A stretch of 64,000 bases of DNA, from contig NZ_JAIUJY010000005.1 of assembly GCF_020166105.1 (NCBI RefSeq), forward strand, positions 186,001 to 250,000, read 5' to 3'. Positions 48,673 to 62,441 of the stretch are shown one piece after another. The position numbers and the translations under genes were made by a program. Numbering within the stretch: the first letter of the stretch is position 1; each line of letters begins with the position of its first letter. Source of the DNA: Blastococcus sp. LR1. Its GTDB lineage: Bacteria > Actinomycetota > Actinomycetes > Mycobacteriales > Geodermatophilaceae. Under the pieces are notes generated by a model, which saw nothing but the letters and a program-made list of their open reading frames with translations, was not told the origin of the DNA and searched no databases.

Positions 48673-49574
48673 GTACCGCGACGACGACGGCGCCCGCGCC
48701 GGCTCCCACCCGGAGCCGGCGCGGGCGTTCGCTCGCACTCCTCGGCGCGCTGCCCTTCTTCCTCTATGTGGCGGTCGTCCTGCTGCTGCCCATCGGGGTG
48801 CTCGCGGTGGAGGCGTTCCGCAGCACCGACCCGACCACCTTCGAGGAGCGCTGGTCGACCGACTCCCTCACGGCGATCACCGAGGGCGCCTACGGGCGGG
48901 CCTACGTCGGCAGCCTGCAGCTGTCGGCGGTGTCCGCCGTGCTCGGCGCGGCGCTGGGGCTCGCGTTCGCCGTCGCGGTGCTGGGGGCGAAGCGCGGCCG
49001 GCTGCTGCGCCGCCTGGTGCTCACCGCGTCGGGGGTGCTCGCCAACTTCGGCGGCGTCCCGCTCGCCTTCACCTTCATCGCCACGATCGGCAGCAGCGGG
49101 GTGGTCACCGCGCTGCTCACCGACCTCGGCCTCGGGCTCGGTGGCTTCTCGCTGTACTCGATGACCGGCCTGGCGCTGGTCTACCTCTACTTCCTGATCC
49201 CGCTGATGGTCCTGACCATCACCCCGGCGCTCGAGGCGCTGCGCCCGCAGTGGCGGGAGGCCTCGGACAACCTCGGCGCCTCCGGCTGGCAGTACTGGCG
49301 GCACGTCGGCGGACCGATCCTGCTGCCGCCGGTGCTCGGCGCCACGATGCTGCTGTTCGCCTCCTCGTTCGCCGCGTACGCGACGGCGAAGGCGCTGGTC
49401 GGCAGCACCCTCCCGCTGGTCACCCTGCAGATCGCCGACGCGCTGTCGAGCAACGTCGTCGTGGGCTCGGAGAACATCGGCACGGCGCTGGCGCTCGGCA
49501 TGGTCGTGGTCGTCGGCCTGGTCATGGCCTTCTACGCCTGGGTCCAGCGCCGCACCCAGCGGTGGCTGACATGA
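48669..49574 (+). CDS. ABC importer permease 1, probable CTG start
   Basis: A 301-residue inner-membrane permease of the binding-protein-dependent type with six predicted membrane segments and the EAA loop (EASDNLGASGWQYWRHVGGP), which contacts the ATPase. No ATG, GTG or TTG occurs before the first membrane segment in this frame. The CTG at 48669-48671 has GGAG 8 nt upstream and overlaps the TGA of the binding-protein gene (CTGA), matching the 4-bp overlaps throughout the operon, so I take it as the start. The next in-frame GTG would remove part of the first membrane helix. Confidence 0.8.
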   Translation: MSTATTTAPAPAPTRSRRGRSLALLGALPFFLYVAVVLLLPIGVLAVEAFRSTDPTTFEERWSTDSLTAITEGAYGRAYVGSLQLSAVSAVLGAALGLAFAVAVLGAKRGRLLRRLVLTASGVLANFGGVPLAFTFIATIGSSGVVTALLTDLGLGLGGFSLYSMTGLALVYLYFLIPLMVLTITPALEALRPQWREASDNLGASGWQYWRHVGGPILLPPVLGATMLLFASSFAAYATAKALVGSTLPLVTLQIADALSSNVVVGSENIGTALALGMVVVVGLVMAFYAWVQRRTQRWLT

Positions 49575-50451
49575 CCGCGCTGGCCGAGGGCGTCGCCGGG
49601 GCGGGCAGCGTCGCGCCGCCGACCCCGGTGCGCGCCGGACGACGCCGGGGTGGCGCCTGGCGGATCACCGTCCTCGTCGTCGTCGGGCTGTACTTCCTCA
49701 TCCCGCTCGCCGCCCCGATCTGGTTCACCGTGCGCGACCGCGGCGCCGGGGCGTTCACCGGCCGGTACTACGCCCAGATCCCCGGCGCGGCGGGGTTCGC
49801 CGAGGCGTTCGGCCGCTCGCTGGCGCTGGGCCTGCTGACCGTCGTGCTGGTGCTGGCGCTGATGGTCCCCACGATCGTGCTCGTGGAGCTGCGGCTGCCG
49901 CGGCTGCGCACCGCCGTCGAGCTGCTCACCCTCGCGCCGCTGGTCGTTCCGCCGATCGCGCTGGTCGTCGGGGTGCGCAGCGTGCTGAGCTGGGCTCCGG
50001 ACCACTTCTACGGCACCCCGGTCGGGGACGCGATGTTCGCGCTCCAGGAGCCGGCGCTGCCGTGGATCCTGGTGCTCGTCTACGTCGTCCTCGCCCTGCC
50101 GTTCGTCTACCGGGCGCTGGACGCCGGGGTGCGCAACGCCGGCCTGGCCACGCTCACCGAGGCCGCCCGCAACCTGGGCGCCTCCTGGCCGCGGGTGCTG
50201 CTCACCGTCGTGCTCCCGGTGCTGCGCACGTCGGTGCTGAATGCCTCCTTCCTGACCCTGGCCCTCGTGCTGGGCGAGTACACCGTGGCGGCGATCCTGG
50301 GCTTCCAGACGTTCCCCACCTGGATCGTGCAGGTGGGCGGCTCGCAGCCACAGCTGTCGGTCGCGGTGTCGGTGCTCTCGCTCGTCGTGACCTGGGCGCT
50401 GCTGCTGCTGATCTCCGCGCTGGACCGCCGGCGTCGGAACGAGGAGACCTC

Positions 50452-50455
<4 letters not shown>
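49571..50455 (+). CDS. ABC importer permease 2
   Basis: A 294-residue permease with about six membrane segments and an EAA loop ([20 protein letters not shown]). The ATG overlaps the stop of permease 1 (ATGA). It pairs with permease 1 as the heterodimeric channel of the importer, as in Pot or Fbp systems. Confidence 0.87.
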
Positions 50456-51530
<1,075 letters not shown>

Positions 51531-51534
<4 letters not shown>

Positions 51535-52649
51535 CGGGCGGCACGACCGTCGTCGATCGGTCGGACCCGGCCGGGCGGGCCTGGGTGGACCAGGCGGTCG
51601 CGATCGTCGAGGCCGACGCCCGGCGCAGCGCGGACACGCACCTGCTGGTCTACCCGCTGCCCCCGGAGTGGGGCATCGACCTCTACCTCAAGGACGAGTC
51701 CACCCATCCGACCGGCAGCCTCAAGCACCGGCTGGCGAGGTCGCTGTTCCTGTACGGGCTGTGCTCGGGGCAGATCGCCGAGGGCAGCACCGTGGTGGAG
51801 GCCTCGAGCGGGTCGACGGCGGTCAGCGAGGCGTACTTCGCCCGCATGCTCGGGCTGCCGTTCGTCGCGGTGATGCCGCGCTCGACCAGCCCCGAGAAGA
51901 TCGCGCTGATCGAGTTCCACGGCGGGCGCTGCCATTTCGTCGACCGGGCGCCGGAGATGTACGAGGAGGCGCGCCGGCTCGCCGCCGAGTGCGGTGGGCA
52001 CTACCTCGACCAGTTCACCTACGCCGAGCGGGCCACCGACTGGCGGGGCAACAACAACATCGCCGAGTCGATCTTCGAGCAGCTCTCCGCCGAGCGGCAC
52101 CCGGTGCCGGAGTGGGTCGTCGTCGGCGCCGGGACCGGGGGCACCAGCGCCACCATCGGCCGGTACCTCCGCTACCGCCGGCACCCCACCCGGCTGGCCG
52201 TCGTCGACCCGGAGAACTCCGCGTTCCTGCCCGGCTACGAGGCGGGCGACCCGAGCCGGACCACCGGCACGCCCTCGCGCATCGAGGGCATCGGCCGGCC
52301 GCGGGTCGAGCCGTCGTTCGTGCCGACGATCGTCGACCGGATGATCGGCGTCCCCGACGCCGCCTCGATCGCCGCGATGCGGCACCTGGAGCGGGCCACC
52401 GGACGGCGGGCCGGCGGCTCGACCGGCACCAACCTGTGGGGCGCGTTCGGGCTGGTCGCCGAGATGCTCGCGGCCGGCCGTCGCGGCAGCGTCGTGACCC
52501 TGCTCTGCGACGGCGGCGAGCGCTACGCCCACACCTACTACTCCGACGAGTGGGTGGCCGCGCAGGGCATGGACCTCGGCCCCGCCACGGACACGCTGGT
52601 CAGGTTCGCGACGACGGGGGAGTGGGTGTTCCCCGGCGGCCGTGGGTGA
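51531..52649 (+). CDS. cds1: PLP-dependent L-cysteine desulfhydrase-like enzyme
   Basis: A 372-residue fold-type II PLP enzyme of the cysteine-synthase family that resembles mycobacterial Cds1, which degrades L-cysteine to pyruvate, ammonia and H2S. The PLP Lys is in [13 protein letters not shown], the substrate loop is [12 protein letters not shown], the phosphate-binding Gly-rich loop is [14 protein letters not shown] and the terminal Ser/Cys position is in [12 protein letters not shown]. The GTG overlaps the ATPase stop, so it is the fifth gene of the importer operon. This coupling suggests the imported compound is cysteine, a cysteine conjugate or another PLP-enzyme substrate. Cysteine synthase activity is an alternative. 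Confidence 0.75.
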
Positions 52650-52681
52650 CCGGGGTCACCAGCCCCTCGGCTCGCCGCCGC

Positions 52682-52697
52682 GTTACCGGGCAGTAAC
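52682..52697. promoter_or_regulatory. inverted-repeat operator candidate in etfBA promoter
   Basis: GTTACC-GGGC-AGTAAC lies 69 bp before the etfB ATG. Its right arm overlaps a TAACCT -10 candidate (52694-52699), the same relation as at ccr. This is the fourth member of the motif group. Confidence 0.55.
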
Positions 52698-52766
52698 CTC
52701 CATGATCGGAGCCAGGCGGGCCACCGTGCCCGCATCCTGAACGCGTCCTGAGGAAGGTTCAGCGCG

Positions 52767-53546
52767 ATGAACATCGTCGTTCTTGTCAAGCAGGTCCCGG
52801 ACTCGGGAAGTGAGCGGAAGCTGGACCCGGCGGACAACACCGTCGCCCGTGCGTCCGCCGACAACGTGATCAACGAGATGGACGAGTACGCCATCGAGGA
52901 GGCGCTCACCATCAAGGAGGCGCAGGGCGGTGAGGTCACCGTGCTGACCGTCGGCCCGGACTCCGCCACCGACGCCATCCGCAAGGCGCTCTCCATGGGC
53001 GCCGACAAGGCCGTGCACGTCGTCGACGACGCGATCCACGGCTCGTGCGCGGTGCAGACCTCAGCGGTCATCGCCGCGGCCCTGGGCCAGATGGAGTACG
53101 ACCTGGTGATCTGCGGCGCGGAGGCCACCGACGCGCAGCTGTCGGTCATGCCGGCCCTGCTCGCCGAGCGCCTCGGCCTCCCGCAGCTGTCCGGTGCCCG
53201 CAAGGTCACCATCGAGGGCGGCACCGCCAAGGTGGAGCGGCAGACCGACGGCGGCTTCTGGGCCCTCGAGGCCCCGCTCCCGGCGATCATCTCCACCTGG
53301 GACACGATCAACGAGCCGCGCTACCCCTCGTTCAAGGGGATCATGGCCGCCAAGAAGAAGCCGGTCGAGACCAAGTCGCTGGCCGACATCGGCCTCGACG
53401 CGGGCAGCGTCGGCCTGGCCAACGCCACCAGCAAGGTGCTCGACTTCGCCGGCCGCCCGCCCAAGGGCGAGGGCGTGAAGGTGACCGACGAGGGCGACGG
53501 CGCCCAGAAGTTCGTCGAGTACCTCGCCGGCCAGAAGATCGTCTGA
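52767..53546 (+). CDS. etfB: electron transfer flavoprotein beta subunit
   Basis: A 259-residue ETF beta subunit, starting MNIVVLVKQVPDSGSERK. With the alpha subunit it takes electrons from acyl-CoA dehydrogenases and passes them to the respiratory chain. The AMP-binding region is recognisable as GADKAVHV and later LVICGAEATDAQ. AGGAAGG lies upstream of the ATG. It is followed by etfA after 36 bp. The operator-like repeat shared with ecm and ccr suggests coordination with short-chain acyl-CoA metabolism, for which an acyl-CoA dehydrogenase encoded elsewhere would be the donor. Confidence 0.94.
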   Translation: MNIVVLVKQVPDSGSERKLDPADNTVARASADNVINEMDEYAIEEALTIKEAQGGEVTVLTVGPDSATDAIRKALSMGADKAVHVVDDAIHGSCAVQTSAVIAAALGQMEYDLVICGAEATDAQLSVMPALLAERLGLPQLSGARKVTIEGGTAKVERQTDGGFWALEAPLPAIISTWDTINEPRYPSFKGIMAAKKKPVETKSLADIGLDAGSVGLANATSKVLDFAGRPPKGEGVKVTDEGDGAQKFVEYLAGQKIV

Positions 53547-53582
53547 CCCGGCCCGGACCTGAAGGAAGAGGAGAACACCCCC

Positions 53583-54545
53583 ATGGCAGAGATCCTGGTC
53601 CTGGCCGAGCTCAACCCGGCCGGCGGCGGAGTCCGCAAGACCACCCTGGAGGCCCTGACCGCGGCGCGTGCGCTCGGTGAGCCCTCGGCCGTCGTCCTCG
53701 GTGCCCCCGGCACCGCCGCCGGCGTCCGCGACCAGCTCGCGGAGTACGGCGCGGCCACGGTGTACGTCGCCGAGTCCGACGACATCGACGCCTACCTCGT
53801 CGCCCCCAAGGCCGAGGTTCTGGCGCAGCTGGTGAGCGAGAAGTCGCCGGCCGCCGTCGTCATCCCGTCCTCCCCGGAGGGCAAGGAGATCGCCGCCCGC
53901 CTGGCCATCAAGACCGGCAGCGGCTTCCTGACCGACGTCACCGAGATCGCCGCCGACGGCACCGCCACCCAGGCGGCGTTCGCCGGCGCGACGATCGTCC
54001 ACTCGCAGGTCACGGTCGGCACCCCGATCTACACCCTGCGGGGTAACTCGGTCACCCCCGAGCCGGCTCCGGCCGCAGGTGCCGAGCAGGCCGTCTCCGT
54101 GGCGGTCAGCGACGGCGCCAAGCAGGTCAAGGTCGTCGAGCGCGTGGTGGAGCAGAAGAGCAGCCGCCCCGAGCTCACCGAGGCCTCGATCGTCGTCTCC
54201 GGTGGCCGCGGTGTGGCCAGCGCCGAGAACTTCTCGGTCATCGAGGGCCTGGCCGACTCGCTCGGCGCGGCCGTCGGCGCCTCGCGTGCGGCGGTCGACT
54301 CCGGCTTCTACCCGCACAGCTTCCAGGTGGGTCAGACCGGCAAGACCGTCTCGCCGAACCTCTACGTCGCCGTCGGCATCTCCGGTGCGATCCAGCACCG
54401 CGCCGGCATGCAGACCTCGAAGACCATCGTGGCCATCAACAAGGACCCCGAGGCCCCGATCTTCGAGCTGGCCGACTTCGGTGTCGTCGGCGACCTGAAC
54501 ACGGTCGTCCCCGCTGCCACCGAGCAGATCAACGCCCGCAAGTAG
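53583..54545 (+). CDS. etfA: electron transfer flavoprotein alpha subunit
   Basis: A 320-residue ETF alpha subunit. The N-terminal domain (about 1-190) is followed by the FAD-binding domain with [48 protein letters not shown] (given in part) and [15 protein letters not shown], all diagnostic. GAGGAG precedes the ATG. Gene order etfB-etfA with downstream cysteine desulfurase, mnmA and ligA parallels that in mycobacteria. A strong hairpin follows the stop. Confidence 0.95.
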   Translation: MAEILVLAELNPAGGGVRKTTLEALTAARALGEPSAVVLGAPGTAAGVRDQLAEYGAATVYVAESDDIDAYLVAPKAEVLAQLVSEKSPAAVVIPSSPEGKEIAARLAIKTGSGFLTDVTEIAADGTATQAAFAGATIVHSQVTVGTPIYTLRGNSVTPEPAPAAGAEQAVSVAVSDGAKQVKVVERVVEQKSSRPELTEASIVVSGGRGVASAENFSVIEGLADSLGAAVGASRAAVDSGFYPHSFQVGQTGKTVSPNLYVAVGISGAIQHRAGMQTSKTIVAINKDPEAPIFELADFGVVGDLNTVVPAATEQINARK

Positions 54546-54566
54546 GCAGCACCCCAGCACGTTCCC

Positions 54567-54600
54567 TGAGCGCCGGTCCCCGAGAGGGGGCCGGCGCTCA
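54567..54600. terminator. hairpin terminator after etfA
   Basis: TGAGCGCCGG and CCGGCGCTCA pair over 10 bp, then one G-U pair and CCCC/GGGG close on a GAGA tetraloop: a 15-pair stem in 34 nt, starting 21 bp after the etfA stop. Confidence 0.85.
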
Positions 54601-54604
54601 GCGC

Positions 54605-56053
54605 ATGTCCGGGATCGGGAAGCCCGGAGGGGCGCGAGGGGTTGGCCACGGCGTGGAGACCGACCAGCAGCCCGCGTTGTTCGACCGGGCGCACCGGCTG
54701 AGCACCGCCGGACTGCTGATGCTGGTCACGTTCGTGGCCTTCGAGGCCATGGCGGTCGCGACGGCGATGCCGACCGCGGTCCGCGAGCTCGACGGGCTGG
54801 CCTGGTACGCGTGGCCGTTCAGCGCCTACCTGGTGTCCTCGGTGTTCGGCATGGTGCTCGGCGGGGACCTGGGCGACCGCCGCGGCTCCCGCGTCGCGCT
54901 GCTGACCGGCGTCGGGATCTTCGCCGCCGGCCTCCTCGCCGGCGGGATCGCCACGGAGATGTCGGTGTTCATCGCCGCACGTGCGCTGCAGGGGATCGGC
55001 GGCGGCATCATCTCGGTGTCGCTGTACGTCGTCGCCGGGCAGGCGTTCGACGCCCGGCTGCGACCCCGGTTGTTCGGTGCGTTCGCCGCCGCCTGGGTGC
55101 TGCCCGCGCTGCTCGGCCCGGTGGTCGCCGGGCTGCTCACCACCCACCTCACCTGGCGGCTGGTGTTCCTCGCGCTGCTGCCGCTGATCCTGCTGGGCCT
55201 GGGCCTCGTGCTGCCCGCGGTCCGCGCGCTGCCGCTACCGGCCACGAGCACCGCGCCGCCCACCACCCGACGCTGGTGGGCGCTGCTCGCCGGCCTCGGC
55301 ATCGGGTTGCTCCAGTACGCGGGCCAGCGGCTGGACCTGCTGGCGGTCGGCCTCGCGGTCGCCGGGCTGATCGCGCTGGTCCTCGGGCTCCGTCCGCTGA
55401 TGCCGCGGGGCACCGTGGGCATGCGCCCGGGGCTGCCGGCGGTGATCGCCGGACGCGGGCTGCTGGCCGGCGCCTTCTTCGGCATGGACGTCCTGCTGCC
55501 GCTGGCCCTCACCGAGCTGCACGGGTACTCCGCGGCCGCGGCGGGGGTGCCGCTCACCGCCGGCGCGCTCGGCTGGGCGACGGCGTCACAGCTGCAGGGC
55601 CGCAACCCGCGGTGGTCGCGGGTCGCGTTGCTCCGCGCCGGCTTCCTGCTGGTCGCCGTCGGCCTGGTCGCCACCGTCCTCGTCGCCGTCCCCGGGCTGG
55701 GTGGCTGGCCGGCGTACCTGAGCTGGGCGGTCGCCGGGCTCGGGATGGGGCTGGGCATGCCGAGCCTGAGCGTGCTGCTGCTGGACCGGTCCTCGGACGA
55801 GAGCCGCGGCGCGGACTCGGCGTCCTTCCAGATCGCCGACGTGACCGGCAGCGCGGTCTGCATCGGCGTCGTCGGGGTCCTGGTGGCCGCGGCCGCCGCG
55901 GGCACGTTCTCCCTGTCGGTGGCGGTGCTGGCCGGCGTGGTGCTCCTCACGGCGGTCGCACTCACCGGTGCCGTGCTGGCGCCGCGGGCCGGGGCGGACC
56001 GGGCGGTGACAGCGGACCCCGCGGTCCGCGCGACTACCCTGAGCGCGTCATGA
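54605..56053 (+). CDS. MFS transporter (drug exporter-like)
   Basis: A 482-residue membrane protein with 12-14 hydrophobic segments. The motif-A loop is [19 protein letters not shown] between segments 2 and 3, and [13 protein letters not shown] is the antiporter-type segment, suggesting a proton-driven exporter of the DHA2-like group; substrate unknown. The ATG at 54605 is only 5 bp after the terminator stem, and a GTG at 54653 would start just before the first membrane region; the N-terminus is therefore uncertain. Its stop overlaps the next ATG, coupling it to the cysteine desulfurase gene. Confidence 0.8.
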   Translation: MSGIGKPGGARGVGHGVETDQQPALFDRAHRLSTAGLLMLVTFVAFEAMAVATAMPTAVRELDGLAWYAWPFSAYLVSSVFGMVLGGDLGDRRGSRVALLTGVGIFAAGLLAGGIATEMSVFIAARALQGIGGGIISVSLYVVAGQAFDARLRPRLFGAFAAAWVLPALLGPVVAGLLTTHLTWRLVFLALLPLILLGLGLVLPAVRALPLPATSTAPPTTRRWWALLAGLGIGLLQYAGQRLDLLAVGLAVAGLIALVLGLRPLMPRGTVGMRPGLPAVIAGRGLLAGAFFGMDVLLPLALTELHGYSAAAAGVPLTAGALGWATASQLQGRNPRWSRVALLRAGFLLVAVGLVATVLVAVPGLGGWPAYLSWAVAGLGMGLGMPSLSVLLLDRSSDESRGADSASFQIADVTGSAVCIGVVGVLVAAAAAGTFSLSVAVLAGVVLLTAVALTGAVLAPRAGADRAVTADPAVRATTLSAS

Positions 56054-57255
56054 CGCATCCCGAGCCGGTCTACCTGGACCACGCGGCGACCACGCCCGTG
56101 CTGCCCGAGGTGCTCGCCGCGATGACCGAGCAGCTGGGCCGCGTCGGCAACGCCTCGTCGCTGCACGCCAGCGGCCGCTCCGCGCGCCGTGCCGCCGAGC
56201 AGGCGCGGGAACGGATCGCCGAGGCGCTGGGCGCGCGGCCGTCCGAGGTGCTCTTCACCGGCGGTGGCACCGAGAGCGACAACCTCGCCGTGAAGGGCCT
56301 GTTCTGGGCGCGGCGGCAGGCCGATCCGCGCCGTCGCCGCATCGTGGTCAGCCCGGCCGAGCACCACGCCGTCCTGGACAGCGTCGAGTGGCTCGCCAAG
56401 CACGAGGACGCCGAGGTCACCTGGCTGCGCGTGGAGCCCTCGGGCCGCGTGACCCCTGCGGCCCTCGCCGAGGCGCTCGGGGACGGCACCGACGTCGCCG
56501 TCGCGAGCGTCATGTGGGCCAACAACGAGATCGGCACGGTGAGCGACGTCGCCGAGCTCGCCGCCACCGCGCACGACGTCGGCGTTCCGCTGCACACCGA
56601 CGCCGTACAGGCGGTCGGCCAGGTGCTCGTCGACTTCGGCGCCACGGGCGTGGATGCGCTCACCATGACCGGGCACAAGCTCGGCGGGCCCATGGGTGCC
56701 GGGGTCCTGCTGCTCCGGCGGGAGGCCGAGTGCACCCCGCTGCTGCACGGCGGCGGCCAGGAGCGCGACGTCCGGTCGGGCACCCTCGACGTCGCGGCGA
56801 TCGTGGGCCTGGGCGCGGCTGTCGTCGCCGCCGTCCACGGCCGGGTGGAGCGGGCGACCGAGCTGGCGCGCCTGCGCGACCGGCTGGTGGCCGGCGTGAT
56901 GGAGCAGGTGCCCGACGCGCAGCTGAACGGCGCCCCGCTCGACGACGTCGTCCGGTCCGGCCCCGGCCGCCTGCCGGGCAACGCGCACCTGTCGTTTCCC
57001 GGCGCGGAGGGCGACGCCCTCCTCATGCTGCTCGACGCCAAGGGCATCGAGTGCTCGACGGGGTCGGCCTGCAGCGCCGGGGTCGCCCGGCCGAGCCACG
57101 TGCTGACCGCCGTCGGCGCCGACCCCGACCGGGCGCGCAGCTCGCTGCGGTTCAGCCTTGGGCACACCAGCACCGACGCCGACGTCGACGCCCTCCTCGA
57201 GGTCATCGCGCCCGTGGTCGAGCGCGCGCGGCGTGCCGGAATGGGTCGGCGATGA
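56050..57255 (+). CDS. iscS: cysteine desulfurase (IscS/NifS family)
   Basis: A 401-residue PLP enzyme that removes sulfur from cysteine for Fe-S clusters and tRNA thiolation. It begins [15 protein letters not shown]; the PLP Lys is in [13 protein letters not shown], the His in [10 protein letters not shown] and the catalytic persulfide Cys in [14 protein letters not shown]. Its stop overlaps the mnmA start (ATGA), so sulfur transfer to MnmA is the likely main role. The ATG overlaps the MFS stop; a TACCCT at 56035 could also allow independent transcription. Confidence 0.93.
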   Translation: MTHPEPVYLDHAATTPVLPEVLAAMTEQLGRVGNASSLHASGRSARRAAEQARERIAEALGARPSEVLFTGGGTESDNLAVKGLFWARRQADPRRRRIVVSPAEHHAVLDSVEWLAKHEDAEVTWLRVEPSGRVTPAALAEALGDGTDVAVASVMWANNEIGTVSDVAELAATAHDVGVPLHTDAVQAVGQVLVDFGATGVDALTMTGHKLGGPMGAGVLLLRREAECTPLLHGGGQERDVRSGTLDVAAIVGLGAAVVAAVHGRVERATELARLRDRLVAGVMEQVPDAQLNGAPLDDVVRSGPGRLPGNAHLSFPGAEGDALLMLLDAKGIECSTGSACSAGVARPSHVLTAVGADPDRARSSLRFSLGHTSTDADVDALLEVIAPVVERARRAGMGRR

Positions 57256-58322
57256 GAGTTCTCGCCGCGATGAGCGGAGGCGTGGACTCCGCTGTGGCGG
57301 CGGCGCTGGCCGTCGACGCCGGGCACGACGTCACCGGCGTGCACCTCGCGCTCTCCCCGGACCGGCAGACGCTCCGCAGCGGCGCCCGCGGGTGCTGCAG
57401 CGTCGAGGACGCGCACGACGCCCGCCGGGTGGCCGACGAGCTGGGCATCCCGTTCTACGTGTGGGACATGGCCGACCGGTTCCGCGAGGACGTCGTCGAG
57501 GACTTCGTGGCCGAGTACGAGGCGGGTCGCACGCCCAATCCGTGCCTGCGCTGCAACGAGAAGATCAAGTTCTCCGCGGTCCTGGACCGGGCACGGGCGC
57601 TGGGCTTCGACGCCGTCGTCACCGGTCACCACGCGCGGCTGGTCGACGGCGAGCTGCGGCGGTCGGTGGACGCGGCCAAGGACCAGTCCTACGTCCTCGG
57701 CGTCCTCACCCCGGAGCAGCTGGCCGCGGCGATGTTCCCGCTCGGGGACATGACGAAGGACCGCGTGCGCCAGATCGCCGCCGAGCGGGGCTTCGCCGTC
57801 GCCACCAAGGCCGACTCGCACGACATCTGCTTCATCCCCGACGGCGACACCCGCGGCTTCCTGGCCCGCAAGCTCGGCAGCCGGCCCGGCCCGCTCGTCG
57901 ACGCCGCCACCGGCACGACCGTCGGGGAGCACGACGGCACCTACGGCTTCACCGTCGGCCAGCGGCGCGGGCTCGGCGTCAGCGTCGGTGACCAGCGGCC
58001 GCGCTACGTGCTCAGCATCGAGCCGGTCAGCCGCACGGTCACGATCGGCACCGCGGACCAGGCCGGGATCGGCGAGGTGCTCACGGGGCCGCCGACCTGG
58101 ACCGGAACGGCGCCCGGGCTGCCCTTCGACGCCCAGGTGCAGCTGCGCGCGCACGGAACGCCGGTGCCGTGCCGGGTGGAGTCCGCCGGGGGCGGGCTGC
58201 GCATCTCGCTGGGCAGCGAGCAGCGCGGCGTCGCCGCCGGGCAGGCCGCCGTGCTCTACGCGCCGGACGCCGAGCGCGGCGACCGGGTGCTCGGCCAGGC
58301 CGCGGTGGCCTCCGCCGACTGA
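57252..58322 (+). CDS. mnmA: tRNA-uridine 2-sulfurtransferase MnmA
   Basis: A 356-residue enzyme making 2-thiouridine at position 34 of Lys, Glu and Gln tRNAs. The PP-loop is [15 protein letters not shown]; the catalytic Cys pair is visible as [12 protein letters not shown] and [21 protein letters not shown] and GQRRGLGV are further markers. It follows the desulfurase with a 4-bp overlap. Confidence 0.94.
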   Translation: MRVLAAMSGGVDSAVAAALAVDAGHDVTGVHLALSPDRQTLRSGARGCCSVEDAHDARRVADELGIPFYVWDMADRFREDVVEDFVAEYEAGRTPNPCLRCNEKIKFSAVLDRARALGFDAVVTGHHARLVDGELRRSVDAAKDQSYVLGVLTPEQLAAAMFPLGDMTKDRVRQIAAERGFAVATKADSHDICFIPDGDTRGFLARKLGSRPGPLVDAATGTTVGEHDGTYGFTVGQRRGLGVSVGDQRPRYVLSIEPVSRTVTIGTADQAGIGEVLTGPPTWTGTAPGLPFDAQVQLRAHGTPVPCRVESAGGGLRISLGSEQRGVAAGQAAVLYAPDAERGDRVLGQAAVASAD

Positions 58323-58350
58323 GCGGACCGGGCGGACTACCGTCGTCGCC

Positions 58351-59385
58351 GTGGCCTCTCCGACCGATCTGCCACTGCCCGACGGCGAGACCGACGAGGA
58401 CCCGGCGCCCCTGACCTGGGGACCGGCCTCCGGCGTCGGCTCCCTGCCCGGCACCGACCCGGCCGAGGCGCTGCGCACGGTCGTGGGCGAGCTCCCGGAG
58501 TTCGCGCACCTGCCCGAGCTGCCTGGCCGGGGACCGGGCGCGGATCTGCTCGGCCGCAGCACCGCGTTGCTCGTCGACCTCTCCGTCGACCTGACGCCGG
58601 CCGGGTGGCGGCTCGTGCCGCGGGCGGGCATCGACCAGCAGCGGGCCGAGGAGTTCCTCGCCCGTGACCTCGACGCGCTGCACGAGGTCGCCGAGCGCTG
58701 GACCGGACCCTTCAAGATCCAGGCCGCCGGCCCGTGGACCCTCGCGGCGGGGCTCGAGCGGACCCGCGGCGACCGCGCCGTCGTCGACGAGGGCGCGCGC
58801 CGCGACCTCGGGCAGTCGCTGGCCGAGGGGCTGGCCGCCCACGTGGCCGAGGTGCAGGCCCGCGTCCCCGGGGCGCAGGTCGTCGTCCAGCTCGACGAGC
58901 CCTCGGTGCCCGCCGTCATGCAGGGCGGGCTGCGCACGGTCAGCGGCTTCGGCAAGCTCCCCGCCGTCCCCGAGGACGTCGTCGAGCAGGAGCTCGCGGC
59001 GGTCGTGCAGGCGATGCCGGTGCCGGTCGTGGTGCACTGCTGCGCCCGGCGCATGCCGCTCGGGCTCTTCCGGGCCGCGGGCGCCGCCGGGCTCTCCTTC
59101 GACCTCGGTCTGGTCCAGGACCTCGACGCGGTGGGCGAGGCGGTCGACGCCGGCGTCCACCTGCTGATGGGGGTCGTGCCGGGCACCGACACGTCGCTGC
59201 CCGCGGCCAGGGCGACGGCGTCCCGGGTGCAGGCGTGGTGGCGGGAGCTCGGGTTCGCCGCCGAGCTGCTGCCGGCGGCGGTCACGCTCACGCCGTCGTG
59301 CGGCCTGGCCGGCGCCACCCCGGCCTACGCGCGGGCGGCGATGCGGCACGTCCGCGAGGCGGCGAAGTACCTGCTGCCGGAGTAG
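58351..59385 (+). CDS. MetE-like (cobalamin-independent methionine synthase C-terminal domain) protein
   Basis: A 344-residue protein equivalent to the C-terminal barrel of MetE alone. Possible zinc ligands are His and Cys in VVVHCCARRMPL and Cys in LTPSCGLAG, while the N-terminal MetE domain is missing, so whether it makes methionine is uncertain. Stand-alone homologues sit between mnmA and ligA in mycobacteria too, which supports an ancestral role. The GTG at 58351 is 7 nt after TACCGT (58338-58343), a leaderless arrangement. Confidence 0.78.
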   Translation: MASPTDLPLPDGETDEDPAPLTWGPASGVGSLPGTDPAEALRTVVGELPEFAHLPELPGRGPGADLLGRSTALLVDLSVDLTPAGWRLVPRAGIDQQRAEEFLARDLDALHEVAERWTGPFKIQAAGPWTLAAGLERTRGDRAVVDEGARRDLGQSLAEGLAAHVAEVQARVPGAQVVVQLDEPSVPAVMQGGLRTVSGFGKLPAVPEDVVEQELAAVVQAMPVPVVVHCCARRMPLGLFRAAGAAGLSFDLGLVQDLDAVGEAVDAGVHLLMGVVPGTDTSLPAARATASRVQAWWRELGFAAELLPAAVTLTPSCGLAGATPAYARAAMRHVREAAKYLLPE

Positions 59386-59386
59386 C

Positions 59387-61981
<2,595 letters not shown>

Positions 61982-62033
61982 CGCCGGTGGGCGAGGGTAG
62001 AGGCGGGGCCCAGCCCACCGGAAGGACCTCCGC

Positions 62034-62429
62034 GTGTTCCTGCCCGACGCACTGATCGACCTGCTCCGCCGTCCCAGCCCGTGCTTTCTCTCGACCCTCA
62101 TGCCTGACGGCTCCCCGCAGATGACGCAGACCTGGGTCGACACCGACAGGCACGACGTCCTGATCAACACCGTGCGCGGGCACCAGAAGGTCCGCAATGT
62201 CGAGCGCGACCCGCGGGTGGCCCTCAACGTGGCCGATCCTGACGACCCGAGCCGCTACTTCGAGGTGCGCGGCCGCGTCATCGAGGTCACCGAGGACGGC
62301 GCCCGCCAGCACATCGACGAGCTCGCCCAGCGCTACATCGGCCGTCCGTACCCGTGGTTCGGCGGCCGGGACCAGGTTCGCCTGCTGGTCCGGATCTCTC
62401 CGGAGAAGGTGACATCGCCGCGCGGCTGA
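62034..62429 (+). CDS. PPOX-class F420-dependent oxidoreductase-like protein
   Basis: A 131-residue split-barrel flavin/deazaflavin-binding protein of the PPOX family (SPCFLSTLMPDGSPQMTQTW, then RHDVLINTVRGHQKVRNV). Such actinobacterial proteins mostly use F420 and reduce various small molecules; the physiological substrate is unknown. The GTG at 62034 has GGAAGGA 7 nt upstream. Confidence 0.85.
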   Translation: MFLPDALIDLLRRPSPCFLSTLMPDGSPQMTQTWVDTDRHDVLINTVRGHQKVRNVERDPRVALNVADPDDPSRYFEVRGRVIEVTEDGARQHIDELAQRYIGRPYPWFGGRDQVRLLVRISPEKVTSPRG

Positions 62430-62441
62430 GCATCGCTGGCG

